Source of the DNA: Cyclobacterium amurskyense
Lineage (GTDB): Bacteria; Bacteroidota; Bacteroidia; Cytophagales; Cyclobacteriaceae
NCBI RefSeq assembly: GCF_001050135.1
Contig: NZ_CP012040.1
Coordinates: 5,907,001-5,971,000 of the forward strand
Direction of reading: 5' to 3'
DNA length: 64,000 bases
The notes under the pieces are model-generated. The model searched no databases. It was not told where the DNA came from and saw nothing but the letters and a program-made list of their open reading frames with translations. A program made the translations under genes and the position numbers. Positions within the stretch are counted from its first letter, which is position 1; every line of letters begins with the position of its first letter. Shown here piece after piece: positions 9,852 through 19,094 of this stretch.

Positions 9852-10312
9852 TAATTTTAAACTGAAAATTGAATTAAAAGGAAAGTCATAATAGTTTTTG
9901 GTTAGCTGTCTGTTATATCCAAACAATAATAAATTTATTAAAAAAAAAATTGATCAAATTGATAAATGCAATTTTACCATTTTTTCTTTCAAACAAAAGC
10001 AATTTGATGATAATTTTTGACTCACAAACCTATAGTATCAATAGTCAAATAACAATAAATTAAAAATTTATGATGATAAATATGCAATTTATTATTTAAT
10101 TTTTAACATTTATAAATACAATAATTGCGGAAAATAATTTTAAATAAAATATAATCAAAGTAAAGCATGATAAAAACACATAAAATTTTCTTAACAACCA
10201 TGAACTACAAATTCAATCCCTGTAGAAGCTTAATTAAAAGCCATAAGATGTTTATTTTATTTTCTTAGCAGTTTTCAATACATAGAACTGGAAGAATAAT
10301 TTAATTTTATTT

Positions 10313-10328
10313 TCGGTAAGGTTACCGA
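10313..10328. promoter_or_regulatory. Palindrome TCGGTAA-GG-TTACCGA (possible operator)
   Basis: Perfect 7-bp arms around a 2-bp centre, notable because it is a GC-containing island inside a nearly pure A+T spacer. The form is that of a LacI- or GntR-type operator. It lies in the divergent spacer between susC pair 1 and the sugar-oxidation cluster but is far (580-710 bp) from either start, and no regulator gene is adjacent. Confidence 0.3.
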
Positions 10329-10504
10329 TTTTAAATTTATTTATAAAAATTTATAAGAGTAGGTATAAATTTATGTCGAAAATTTTTTTAAACATACTGA
10401 ATCAAGTTTTCATTCCTTCAATTTTTACTGAGATAATTGGACTCAATTACAGAAAAAATTACTCCTTTCAGAGCACAGATCATAATTCTATTTCTCTATA
10501 CTTA

Positions 10505-10715
10505 AACCCGAAATAGGCAATAGACAATCTATTACGTGCTGAAATCGCTTCAAAATACCCAATCGTTGCTGTTTTCAATTTCACCATAGCGGTGCTATGC
10601 TAAAATCTCCAAACAGCCTGATTTTCTTGCGATTGCAACACTTCCCGTAAACACGGGACAGGCTTCATCCCTGACTATTGTCAGGACGGAGAAATCCTAT
10701 TACATAATCCGGGTT
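10505..10715 (-). repeat. 210-bp interspersed element, copy B (full length)
   Basis: Full-length copy in the orientation opposite to copy A: it begins AACCCGAAATAGGCAATAG and ends CATAATCCGGGTT. It includes the CACC/GGTG-type stem around the GCTATG segment, the CCCGT/ACGGG hairpin and the CTGAC/GTCAG hairpin. Flanks read TTA on the left and AAA on the right. With copy A (+) it brackets the SusC/SusD pair 1 operon in inverted orientation. Confidence 0.9.
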
Positions 10716-11041
10716 AAACTTATAATTTTTTCTGCACTGACTAATTTTCAATAGAAACTAATTCCTAAGGAAAAGTCAAACAATTATAAAATTAGACCGG
10801 CATGATTCAACATAATGAAAACCCGAATAAACTTCTGTTTCAGAAAACCATAAGACTACTAGGTTTAATTCAAGGTGAGAAGCCAATTTTAGCTACAGAA
10901 GGCCAAAGAACAACTTCCTTAAACTATTTTTAAAAATTATGAATTGACAATACTCCAACCATATTCATTCTATTGAATAAAATTTGAATTTAACCAAACA
11001 AATATTAGATTTAAGATCAATTAACCAAATCCCAAATAACC

Positions 11042-13618
11042 TTGTTTAATCCATTCCTAAATCTATTAAAGGCCTACTTTCTGGTCGGAATATGGATTAT
11101 TATTTTTTCCCTTGTTTGCTGTTGTTCACCAAAAAATCGAGATCCTTCACCAGCTCTCCTACCTGAGCAAGCACTACAATTATTTGAAATAAATGATGAT
11201 TTGTCGATCCAACTTGTTGCTGCTGAACCAATGGTTCAAGACCCTGTATTTACTAGCTTTGATGAAGACGGGAAAATGTGGATAGTTGAGATGAAAGGTT
11301 TTATGAATGACATTGAAGGTTCAAATGAGTTAGTCCCTAATGGAAGAATCTCTATTTTGGAAGACAGTAATGGAGATGGGACAATGGATAGAAGCACCAT
11401 TTATTTAGACAGCCTTGTCATGCCCAGAGCACTTGCAGTAATTAAAGGAGGCGCCTTGGTAGTTGAAAACATGTCACTTTGGTGGACCCAGGACTTGGAT
11501 GGGGACCTGAAAGCTGACACAAAAGAATTGGTTGACGCAGATTATGCAGGTAGCAATTTGCCGGAGCATTCCGGCAATGGATTGCTTAGAGGTCTTGACA
11601 ATTGGTACTACAATGCGAAATCTAGGTTTAGATATAAGTTTAAAAACAACCAATGGATCAAGGACAGCACCGAATTCCGAGGCCAATGGGGTATAAGTCA
11701 GGATGATTATGGCAGGCTTTATTACAACTACAATTGGTCTCCCCTACATGCCGATCTGGTTCCTCCCAATTATTTTATTAGGAATGCAAACCACAGCACT
11801 ACCTCAGGTCTTGACCAAGGACTTACATCAGATCGAGAAATCTATCCCATAAGAGAAAACTTAGCCATCAATAGAGGCTATATTCCAGGAATATTGGATG
11901 AGCAAAATCAGCTAAAAGAGTTCACTTCTGCCTGTTCTCCTTTTTATTTCAGAGGTAATGGACTTCCCAAAGTTTATTTAGGAAATGTGTTCGTCTGCGA
12001 GCCATCAGGCAACTTGATAAGAAGGAATGCCATTGTATCAAGTGGCATCCAGCTTTCAGCAGAAGCTGTAGACATCGGGCATTCAATCATTGCATCAAAA
12101 GATGAGCGGTTTCGACCGGTGAGTTTATCTTCAGGCCCAGATGGTGCTCTATACATTTCAGACATGTATAGAGGCTTGATTCAGCATGGTGCTTACATTT
12201 CACCCTACTTGAAAGACATTACAATTAAAAGAAAATTGGTTCTCCCCACCCATTATGGGAGAATTTGGCGTGTAGCCCATAAAGATTGGCAACCAAAACC
12301 AGTTCCCAGATTATCAAATTACTCTGGACCAGAACTAGTAGAAACCTTAAAACATCCCAACGGATGGTACAGGGACATGGCACAAAGGCTTCTGGTTGAA
12401 GGAAACAACAGCTTTAATGTGCCGCTTCTTGAAGAATTGGCATTAAATTCAAAATATCACTTGGCTCAAATCCATGCATTATGGACTTTAGAAGGGCTTG
12501 AAAAATTGGATGAAAACGTCCTGTTCACATTATTGGATAATCTAGGCGCTTATCATCCAAAGGTAATAATACATGTACTAAGACTAACTGAGCAACTTGC
12601 TAAAGAAAACAATCACGTTAAAAAGCGCCTTGAAAAATTTTATCTTAAAAATCAGGAAACCATTAGCAATGAAGAATTGGCTCTTCAGATGATTCTTACT
12701 GCAGGTAGTTTGTCAGAAGAGGTATCAAAGACCACAATTGCTAGCATTTTAAAAAACAACATCGATGAACCCATATTTAGAGATGGTGCGCTAAGCAGCC
12801 TATATAATTATGAATATTCATTCCTACTTTACCTGATAAAGCAAAACCAATGGAAGGAGCACTCCCCATCTAAAGCCATCTTTCTGGAAATGGTCGCAAC
12901 TGCCATCAGCAGAAAGAATAACGAGCGTGAAATGCTAAAACTATTAAATCTCTTAGAGCAACGCAACCTTGCAAAAGATTGGCAGGCATATTCTATTTTC
13001 ACAGGCATGTCTATGGCAGGTGCCCAAAAAAAATCGGATCCAATCAAGCTAAAAACTGCTCCAAAATTTTCTAAAACTATCGATTTTGAAAAAAGCAATT
13101 TGAATACTGCTCAATGGAATAACCTATTCATTTGGCCAGGAAAAAAGATTAAACCAGACTCTTTACTGAATATAAACAAACTATCTGATGCAGAAAGATC
13201 CTCGTTTGTAAAAGGCCGACAGCACTTTTTAAGCACCTGTGCAGGCTGCCATGGAGGGGATGGTGAGGGAGTTAAAAGAATGGGACCTCCACTAAACAAA
13301 TCTGAATGGGTGACAGGAAATGAAAGGCAACTAGCCATGATCCTACTTCATGGACTGGAAGGTACCATCATGGTAAATGGAGTAAAATACAGTAGTCCTG
13401 ATATATTGCCAGTAATGCCATCTATGGCCAGCTTGGATAACAGTACTATTGCCAACATTCTAACCTATATAAGAAATGAATGGGACAACCAAGCCACAGC
13501 GGTAAAAGGTGGCAAAGTAGCAGAAATAAGAATCTCAACCCAAGGAAGGGTAATTCCGTGGAAACCTGAAGAACTATTGCGTTCCAAGCCTCCGGTAAGT
13601 CCTTCAAACAAACCTTGA
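11042..13618 (+). CDS. Secreted heme-c dehydrogenase-like protein (PVC-type CxxCH/membrane-bound dehydrogenase family)
   Basis: 858 residues starting at a TTG; no ATG exists in frame until residue 64, which would cut off the lipoprotein-like signal (LVGIWIIIFSLVCCCSP). The N-terminal ~390 residues form a six-bladed propeller of the PQQ/glucose-dehydrogenase-like type seen in planctomycete 'membrane-bound dehydrogenase' proteins (FTSFDEDGKMWIVEM, GRISILEDSNGDGTMD, GPDGALYISDMYRG). A helical repeat region follows (about 430-640), then a C-terminal cytochrome c domain with C733-A-G-C736-H737 and a likely Met ligand in VMPSMASL. The probable role is periplasmic oxidation of a sugar or polyol with electrons passed to heme c. 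It is followed after 7 nt by a TIM-barrel isomerase and then an SDR, which suggests one catabolic unit. Substrate unknown. Confidence 0.83.
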   Translation: MFNPFLNLLKAYFLVGIWIIIFSLVCCCSPKNRDPSPALLPEQALQLFEINDDLSIQLVAAEPMVQDPVFTSFDEDGKMWIVEMKGFMNDIEGSNELVPNGRISILEDSNGDGTMDRSTIYLDSLVMPRALAVIKGGALVVENMSLWWTQDLDGDLKADTKELVDADYAGSNLPEHSGNGLLRGLDNWYYNAKSRFRYKFKNNQWIKDSTEFRGQWGISQDDYGRLYYNYNWSPLHADLVPPNYFIRNANHSTTSGLDQGLTSDREIYPIRENLAINRGYIPGILDEQNQLKEFTSACSPFYFRGNGLPKVYLGNVFVCEPSGNLIRRNAIVSSGIQLSAEAVDIGHSIIASKDERFRPVSLSSGPDGALYISDMYRGLIQHGAYISPYLKDITIKRKLVLPTHYGRIWRVAHKDWQPKPVPRLSNYSGPELVETLKHPNGWYRDMAQRLLVEGNNSFNVPLLEELALNSKYHLAQIHALWTLEGLEKLDENVLFTLLDNLGAYHPKVIIHVLRLTEQLAKENNHVKKRLEKFYLKNQETISNEELALQMILTAGSLSEEVSKTTIASILKNNIDEPIFRDGALSSLYNYEYSFLLYLIKQNQWKEHSPSKAIFLEMVATAISRKNNEREMLKLLNLLEQRNLAKDWQAYSIFTGMSMAGAQKKSDPIKLKTAPKFSKTIDFEKSNLNTAQWNNLFIWPGKKIKPDSLLNINKLSDAERSSFVKGRQHFLSTCAGCHGGDGEGVKRMGPPLNKSEWVTGNERQLAMILLHGLEGTIMVNGVKYSSPDILPVMPSMASLDNSTIANILTYIRNEWDNQATAVKGGKVAEIRISTQGRVIPWKPEELLRSKPPVSPSNKP

Positions 13619-13625
13619 AAAAATT

Positions 13626-14717
13626 ATGAAGGAAAATAAAAAAGGCAACTCTTTACCAACCTCATACAATAGCAGACGAGATTTTTTAAAAAATGCCAGC
13701 TTGGGATTGATGGCAATGACCATGCCTGAATTACCAGATATATTTGACAATACTAAACTGGGAATAGTGGTCCACTCCTATGGGAAGAGGTGGCATGCTA
13801 CTCATCAGAGTAGTGATTATCCAGCATTCTCTGATGCGAGCGAACTTCTCGCTCATTGTCATAAAATCGGTGCAGGTGGAATTCAAGTTGGCATCAATGG
13901 TTGGACTGAGGGTTTTTGTCATAAAATCAGAGACCAAAGAGAAAACCTTAACATGTACCTAGAAGGGTCAACAGGAATGCCAAAAATGACAAGCCAATTG
14001 CCTGATTTTGAAAAACAAATAATTCTGGCAAAAGAGGCTGGAATCAAAGTTTTAAGAACAGTAAGCCTTGGACCTAGGAGATACGAGGCCATCCATAGCC
14101 AAGAAGAGTTTTTGGCTTTCCAAAAGCAATCTATTCTCATGCTTGGAAAAGCCGAACCGATTTTGCGGAAACATAAAATTAAATTGGCCATTGAAAATCA
14201 TAAAGATTGGCGTTCTGATGAATTGTTACATTTGATAAAAGGTGTTTCAAGTGAATGGGTTGGAATAACTTTGGACTTTGGTAACAGCATTGCTCTTATG
14301 GAACAGCCCAAAACTACCACCCAACATTTGGCTCCATATGTATTCTCTACTCATGTAAAAGACATGGCAGTAAAACCCTGTTCAGAAGGATTTCTTTTAT
14401 CAGAAGTGCCTTTGGGTGAGGGACTACTAAACCTAAAGGAAATAGTCAACACCTGTAAAAAGTACAACCCTTCAATTTCTTTTAATCTTGAGATGATAAC
14501 AAGAAACCCATTACTCATTCCCTGTTTGACTCCTGATTATTGGACCACACTTGAAAAGGTTCCTGCGTTCGAATTATCTCAAATTCTTACTTGGGTTAAC
14601 ACCCATGGCAGAAACCTACCGCATATTGACTCTCTGGAAACCGAAGAGTTGTTGGCCAGGGAGGAAATCAATATTTTGACCTCATTAACATACAGCATTA
14701 AACATTTGAATCTATAA
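13626..14717 (+). CDS. Sugar phosphate isomerase/epimerase family protein (xylose-isomerase-like TIM barrel), Tat-type signal
   Basis: 363 residues. The N-terminus carries a twin-arginine signal (NSRRDFLKNASLGLMAM), so the protein is probably exported folded. The body is an AP-endonuclease-2/xylose-isomerase-like TIM barrel: GGIQVGINGW, AGIKVLRTVSLGPRRYE, KIKLAIENHKDWRSDEL (metal-binding Glu and His), VGITLDFGNSIALME and FSTHVKDMAV carry the usual metal ligands. Such proteins isomerise or epimerise ketoses and inositols. It follows the cytochrome-type dehydrogenase by 7 nt and precedes the SDR by 10 nt, so an operon is very likely. Export of an isomerase fits with a periplasmic oxidation step upstream. 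The exact reaction is unknown. Confidence 0.86.
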   Translation: MKENKKGNSLPTSYNSRRDFLKNASLGLMAMTMPELPDIFDNTKLGIVVHSYGKRWHATHQSSDYPAFSDASELLAHCHKIGAGGIQVGINGWTEGFCHKIRDQRENLNMYLEGSTGMPKMTSQLPDFEKQIILAKEAGIKVLRTVSLGPRRYEAIHSQEEFLAFQKQSILMLGKAEPILRKHKIKLAIENHKDWRSDELLHLIKGVSSEWVGITLDFGNSIALMEQPKTTTQHLAPYVFSTHVKDMAVKPCSEGFLLSEVPLGEGLLNLKEIVNTCKKYNPSISFNLEMITRNPLLIPCLTPDYWTTLEKVPAFELSQILTWVNTHGRNLPHIDSLETEELLAREEINILTSLTYSIKHLNL

Positions 14718-14727
14718 ATTAAAAACC

Positions 14728-15510
14728 ATGATCAATAGCTTACCAGGAATAAAATTATTTGACCTAAATGGAAAAACAGCCATTGTTACAGGAGGATCCA
14801 AGGGTTTAGGACTCGCCATGGCTGCTGGGCTTGCTTCCGCTGGAGCAAATATTCTAATCGTAAACAGAACAGAAAGAGATGGCGAAATTGCAGCTGAAGA
14901 AATCAGCAAGGGGTTTGGTGTGAAGGCACTTTCCTTTACAGCCGATATATCAAAAGAAGAAGAAACCAAGGCGATGGCTGCCTATGCAATGGAGGCTTTT
15001 GGTCGCATCGATATCTTGATAAATAGTGCTGGGATTAATATTAGAGGAGCTATAGATGAAGTCAGTTTAGACGATTTCAAAAAGGTAATGAATATCAACG
15101 TTACAGGTACTTGGTTGTGTAGTCGTGCCGTAGTCCCCCATATGAAAGCCCAAAAGTCAGGAGCAATAATTAACTTGGCAAGCACACTGGGTGTAGTGGG
15201 ATTGGCTAATCGCACCCCTTATACCTCAAGCAAGGGAGCAGTGGTACAAATGACCCGAGCTTTTGGAATAGAAATGGCCCCATTCAACATCAAAGTAAAT
15301 GCCATCTGCCCAGGGCCATTTCTTACTGAAATGAATATTCCAGTAGCTGATGACCCTGCCACGAAGCAGTTTATAATTGGAGCAACTGCTTTGGGAAGAT
15401 GGGGGGAACTAAAAGAAATTCAAGGAGCAGCCATATTCTTGGCCAGTGATGCGGCTAGTTATATGACAGGCTCCTTACTGACTGTAGATGGTGGTTGGAC
15501 AGCTAAATAA
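14728..15510 (+). CDS. SDR family NAD(P)-dependent oxidoreductase (gluconate 5-dehydrogenase-like)
   Basis: 260 residues, standard classical SDR length. The Rossmann motif TGGSKGLGLAMAAG is near residues 20-33, the NSAG motif (ILINSAGINIRG) near 95, the catalytic Ser in INLASTLGVVG near 150, and Y-x3-K (PYTSSKGAV) near 165. The C-terminal GSLLTVDGGWTAK is typical of gluconate 5-dehydrogenase and 3-oxoacyl-reductase-like SDRs. No signal peptide, so it is cytoplasmic. It ends the three-gene cluster and its 3' end faces that of a GntP permease 21 nt away. This context favours an acid-sugar or ketogluconate substrate (inference). Confidence 0.88.
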   Translation: MINSLPGIKLFDLNGKTAIVTGGSKGLGLAMAAGLASAGANILIVNRTERDGEIAAEEISKGFGVKALSFTADISKEEETKAMAAYAMEAFGRIDILINSAGINIRGAIDEVSLDDFKKVMNINVTGTWLCSRAVVPHMKAQKSGAIINLASTLGVVGLANRTPYTSSKGAVVQMTRAFGIEMAPFNIKVNAICPGPFLTEMNIPVADDPATKQFIIGATALGRWGELKEIQGAAIFLASDAASYMTGSLLTVDGGWTAK

Positions 15511-15531
15511 GCCTATTTACTTTATTCATGG

Positions 15532-16863
15532 TTAGGCCAGTACTGTTGCCAGAATAAATATAATAGCCATAGCCGTAAAGGAAAGAATGACCGTCCCTAG
15601 ACTATGTGACTGGTAGCCTTGTTTGATATTCATACCTGACAATTGTGTCATGGCCCAAAAAAAACTATCATTGGCATGGGATACGGCTATGGCTCCAGCA
15701 CCTGTAGCCAATACGGTTAGCACTCGCATTATCTCTGTATCCAAACCTAAGGCAGGCATCAGAGGTACCATAATTGATGCTGTTGTCACCAAGGCAACGG
15801 TAGAAGAGCCTTGTGCAGATTTTAGGGCAAAAGCCATTGCAAAAGGTAAAAACAAACTTAAATTCCCTGCCGTCATAATAGAACTAATCTGATCAGCAAT
15901 TCCAGAGTTTTGCAACATTTTACCAAAGACACCTCCAGCACCAGTGATAAGAATTACTGGTGCACCTATTAACAGAGCTTCACCAAACCAACCAGAAGAG
16001 GACAATACCTTTTTATCAAGTTTTTCAGGCAAACTAAAGGCCATAAAAGCACCCAATAACAGGGCAATTATAGGGTTACCAATAAATGAAATTAAAGAGG
16101 TGAATAAATTGTCACCAAAAGGCTGTGTTGGATAGGCTGCTATAGAAGAAAGGATAATGAGTAACAATGGAATGATAATGGGCATAAAAGATTTACCTAA
16201 TGAAGGTTTTTTTCTTACCTTACCTTCCTTATCAATTTCAGCGAATACAGGTTCCAAATGAATTTTTGAGACCCAATATTTACAAAAATAATAACAAGGA
16301 ATTAGTGCGAGAGCACTAATAATGGCTCCAAATAATATTATTTGTCCTAAATCTGCCTCAAGTATTCCTGCAGCAGCAATAGGCCCTGGTGTAGGCGGCA
16401 CAAGTGAGTGGGTAGCAGTTATCCCTAAAGTCAAGGCCACTGTGGTAGCCGCGTAGGGAAGCTTTCCCTTAAATGAAAGGGATTTATTGATCGGGTTAAG
16501 CATGATAAAAGCACTGTCTCCAAATACAGGAATCGATGAAATATAACCAGTAATCATCATTCCTAGCATTACCGATTTTTGCCCTACCCAAGACAACACT
16601 TTTTGGGCAATCACAAATGCTCCACCTGATTTCTCCAAAAAGGTACCAATGACCACTCCAAATAGAATCAACAAACCAATTCTTCCTAACACTCCTCCAA
16701 AGCCATCGGTAATGGAGCTAATGATTAATTCTGCAGGCATACCTGCCATTAGACCGTAAATAATTGCCCCACTAAATAAGGCAAGGAAGGGATGAATTTC
16801 AAATTTTATGATAGCCACAATTATTATGGCCAACGCGAATAGAATCAAAAGAAAAATAAACAT
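15532..16863 (-). CDS. GntP family gluconate-type permease
   Basis: 443 residues with about 12 hydrophobic segments. Segments such as LALTLGITATHSLVPPTPGP and PVLITGAGGVFGKMLQNSGI, together with AQGSSTVALVTTASIM, are hallmarks of the GntP/ GntT (Gnt-II) H+ symporter family that carries gluconate, ketogluconate, glycerate or related acids across the inner membrane. It is transcribed towards the SDR gene and the two stops are 21 nt apart, with no visible terminator between. Proximity suggests it imports the product of the neighbouring oxidation/isomerisation genes, although it is on the other strand and so separately controlled. Confidence 0.92.
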   Translation of the reverse strand: MFIFLLILFALAIIIVAIIKFEIHPFLALFSGAIIYGLMAGMPAELIISSITDGFGGVLGRIGLLILFGVVIGTFLEKSGGAFVIAQKVLSWVGQKSVMLGMMITGYISSIPVFGDSAFIMLNPINKSLSFKGKLPYAATTVALTLGITATHSLVPPTPGPIAAAGILEADLGQIILFGAIISALALIPCYYFCKYWVSKIHLEPVFAEIDKEGKVRKKPSLGKSFMPIIIPLLLIILSSIAAYPTQPFGDNLFTSLISFIGNPIIALLLGAFMAFSLPEKLDKKVLSSSGWFGEALLIGAPVILITGAGGVFGKMLQNSGIADQISSIMTAGNLSLFLPFAMAFALKSAQGSSTVALVTTASIMVPLMPALGLDTEIMRVLTVLATGAGAIAVSHANDSFFWAMTQLSGMNIKQGYQSHSLGTVILSFTAMAIIFILATVLA

Positions 16864-16980
16864 AGATCGGTTTTTGGGTTTATAATCTATAACAAATAAA
16901 GCATTATTATTTAAACTTTAATCGCTAAATATAAATTATATAGGATATAATTCTAAAAATTTCCTTCCTAAATTCCCCCT

Positions 16981-17552
16981 CTATTTGATCTGGGCTATTG
17001 AAATTATTCCAATTGGTTTAATAAGATATTGCTCTGTTTCCTCTCCAGATTGAATTTTTTTCACTACATCCATTCCTTTAGTAACTTGACCAAATGCAGC
17101 AAAGCCAAATCCATCAGGATTTCTTCCCCCCTTAAAATCCAGATCTGGCTGCTCATTGATACATATAAAAAAGAACTTTGCGCAGTATTAGGTCCAAATC
17201 GAGCCATAGAAAGTGTTCCATTCTTATGTTTGAGACCTGTAAACTTGGTTGTTTCAATGGCAATAGCAGGTAGCAATAAGCTATCAGCAACATTTCCACC
17301 TTGAATTACTTCAATTTTTATTTTTCGATCTGCTTCATTTTCTGGCGTGCAAACTCTAAAGAAACTTGACTTGTGATAAGCACCACTATTGATATATGCC
17401 CGGAAATTCTCAACGGTAACAGGTGCTTTCTCTGGGTAAACTTCCACCTCAATATTTCCGGCTTCCGTCACAATTTGGTATTTCTCTATATGCTGAGCAT
17501 GGATTGAAACGCTTATTAAAACCAGCAAAATACACGTGAAAAGTTTATTCAT
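16981..17552 (-). pseudogene. Cyclophilin-type peptidylprolyl isomerase, single-base frameshift
   Basis: The ATG at 17552 gives MNKLFTCILLVLISVSIHAQ, a signal peptide, followed by cyclophilin sequence: EAGNIEVEVYPEKAPVTVENF, HKNGTLSMARFGPNTAQSSF. Right after QSSF the frame leaves the family and stops at 17064. Adding one T in the run of six (A run at 17167-17172 on the plus strand) restores FICINEQPDLDFKGG, NPDGFGFAAFGQVTKGMDVV and continues to a stop at 16981, giving a normal periplasmic cyclophilin of about 190 residues. It is therefore either a recent null mutation, a sequencing error in a homopolymer, or slippage. Rest of the coding potential is intact, which argues for a recent event or an error. 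Confidence 0.85.
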
Positions 17553-17830
17553 GGTTTTTATCATTTTTAGATTGGCAATTGATTCTATTACAAATTACAA
17601 AAAGTAAGTTCACGAATAACTTATTATTCTGAAAATTTAAAAAAGGCTAAAAACCATATTTTCAACTAAACTAATAGTAGTCTATTTACACAATTAGCAG
17701 AATTTATTGTACCAAATACCTGTACAAACAATAAATCAAACTGAATTATGCATTAGAATGACAATTTATTACTTTTAAGAAAATTCCATTAAATCCAAAT
17801 ATATAAGTTCAATAGTAAATCAATAATATT

Positions 17831-18376
17831 ATGTTTGAAGAGTACATAGGAGTTGTGAAAATGTTTGCGGGAAATTTCGCCCCCAGAGGATATGCCATTT
17901 GTGATGGAAGGTTATTAAAAATTAAAGACAACCAAAGTCTTTTCTCTATTATAGGAAACATGTATGGAAGGGATGGGAGAACCACCTTTGCATTACCTGA
18001 TTTGCGAGGAAGAATGCCTGTTGGCATAGGAAATGGACAAGGGCTTTCAACAAAAAAAATAGGTGAAAAAGGAGGTCAAGAAGCCACCAAACTTGAAGAA
18101 AAGAATATGCCTGCCCATTCACATACATTAAATTCCAGTTCTGAAGCAGCAACTTCAAGCAACCCAAAAGACAATTTCCCTGCCCTATCTCATGTAAAAG
18201 TCAACCGATTTAAACCACCTTATGCGGTTGAAACTTTTGCAGGCACCTCAAACTCAAATATGAATGACAAAACGATTGGTTTATCTGGACAGAATGAGCC
18301 TTTTGACCAAATGCCTCCTTATCTCGGAATAAATTTCATTATTTGTATTCAGGGTTATTATCCAGCAAGGAGTTAA
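17831..18376 (+). CDS. Phage tail collar domain protein (microcystin-dependent MdpB-like)
   Basis: 181 residues. The N-terminal tail-collar domain is clear: YIGVVKMFAGNFAPRGYAIC, then DLRGRMPVGIGNGQG, LEEKNMPAHSHTL, and the C-terminal MPPYLGINFIICIQGYYPA. This family derives from phage tail fibre tips and is common as a stand-alone bacterial gene; in Bacteroidota it often occurs in groups of paralogues, but here there is one. No phage genes are nearby, so this is not evidence of a prophage. Function in the cell is unknown. It ends 4 nt before the convergent 3' end of the SafE-like gene. Confidence 0.88.
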   Translation: MFEEYIGVVKMFAGNFAPRGYAICDGRLLKIKDNQSLFSIIGNMYGRDGRTTFALPDLRGRMPVGIGNGQGLSTKKIGEKGGQEATKLEEKNMPAHSHTLNSSSEAATSSNPKDNFPALSHVKVNRFKPPYAVETFAGTSNSNMNDKTIGLSGQNEPFDQMPPYLGINFIICIQGYYPARS

Positions 18377-18380
18377 TAAA

Positions 18381-19094
18381 TTATTGGCAATTCGTAATTC
18401 CAGCATCTAGAAGTTCAGCCGCATGGGCCGTTGGCAATCCTAATTTAGGACTTAAGTAAGGAATTCCCCACCCCATTCCTCTCATAACAAACAGTACTCC
18501 CATAAACATCACAAAATAAGGCATGGCCTTGTTCATTTTCACCCTAAAATTCATCGAAAAAATATCTTTTGAAAACATTAGCAAAATCATCACTGGAAAA
18601 GTGCCTAAGCCAAAAACAAACATGTAAGCCATGCCCATTACAGGGCTTTGAAGTGCTAGGGAGGCCACCAAGGCCATGTACACCATGCCACAAGGTAGAA
18701 ATCCATTAAAGACTCCTGTGATAAAAAACGCTTTGCGCCCACCTCTTTTTATTGATTTTCCCAGCTGGGACTTTAATTTTATCAAAGAGGAAGATAAAGT
18801 GGAATTTGTAATCCATTTTTCAGATTCCTTATAGAAAAATGCAAGTACAATGATCATCAAACCCAAAACAATAGAAACCCATTGTTGAATTCCGGCCAAG
18901 GAAAGAGAAAAACCTACCATACCTACCAAACCACCCAATAAAGAATAGGTCACAGCACGGCCCGAATTGTACAGCAATTTATTAAGCAAATACTTATTTC
19001 TGTCTTTACCGGCTAAGGCAAGTGCAATTGGCCCACACATTCCAATGCAATGAAATGAGCCAAGTATTCCCCAAATAAAGGCTGTCCAGATCAT
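18381..19094 (-). CDS. SafE/UreH-type sulfite-exporter-like membrane protein of the cbb3 locus
   Basis: 237 residues with about six membrane helices. It belongs to the UreH_2/TauE-SafE-like group (FHCIGMCGPIALALAG near residue 15-30 and FNGFLPCGMVYMALVA near 130-145), which is distantly related to the DsbD membrane core and recurs as the last gene of ccoGH loci in Bacteroidota and Proteobacteria. The paired Cys residues in GMCGP and LPCGM resemble metal- or thiol-handling sites. It starts immediately after the ccoH stop, so it is translationally linked. A role in copper delivery or cytochrome maturation is family-based inference. Confidence 0.85.
   Translation of the reverse strand: MIWTAFIWGILGSFHCIGMCGPIALALAGKDRNKYLLNKLLYNSGRAVTYSLLGGLVGMVGFSLSLAGIQQWVSIVLGLMIIVLAFFYKESEKWITNSTLSSSLIKLKSQLGKSIKRGGRKAFFITGVFNGFLPCGMVYMALVASLALQSPVMGMAYMFVFGLGTFPVMILLMFSKDIFSMNFRVKMNKAMPYFVMFMGVLFVMRGMGWGIPYLSPKLGLPTAHAAELLDAGITNCQ

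Larger units (their letters stand above)
9852..11041. other. Long divergent intergenic region (no gene)
   Basis: About 1.2 kb between two divergent transcription units. It holds the palindrome at 10313, repeat copy B at 10505-10715, and otherwise AT-rich DNA with frequent stops in all frames. It must contain promoters for both susC (leftward) and the cytochrome/isomerase/SDR cluster (rightward); I could not place them with confidence. Confidence 0.6.

Noticed and set aside
17831..18376. Prophage remnant suggested by the tail-collar protein
   Set aside because: No other phage gene is nearby; this family occurs widely as a stand-alone bacterial gene.
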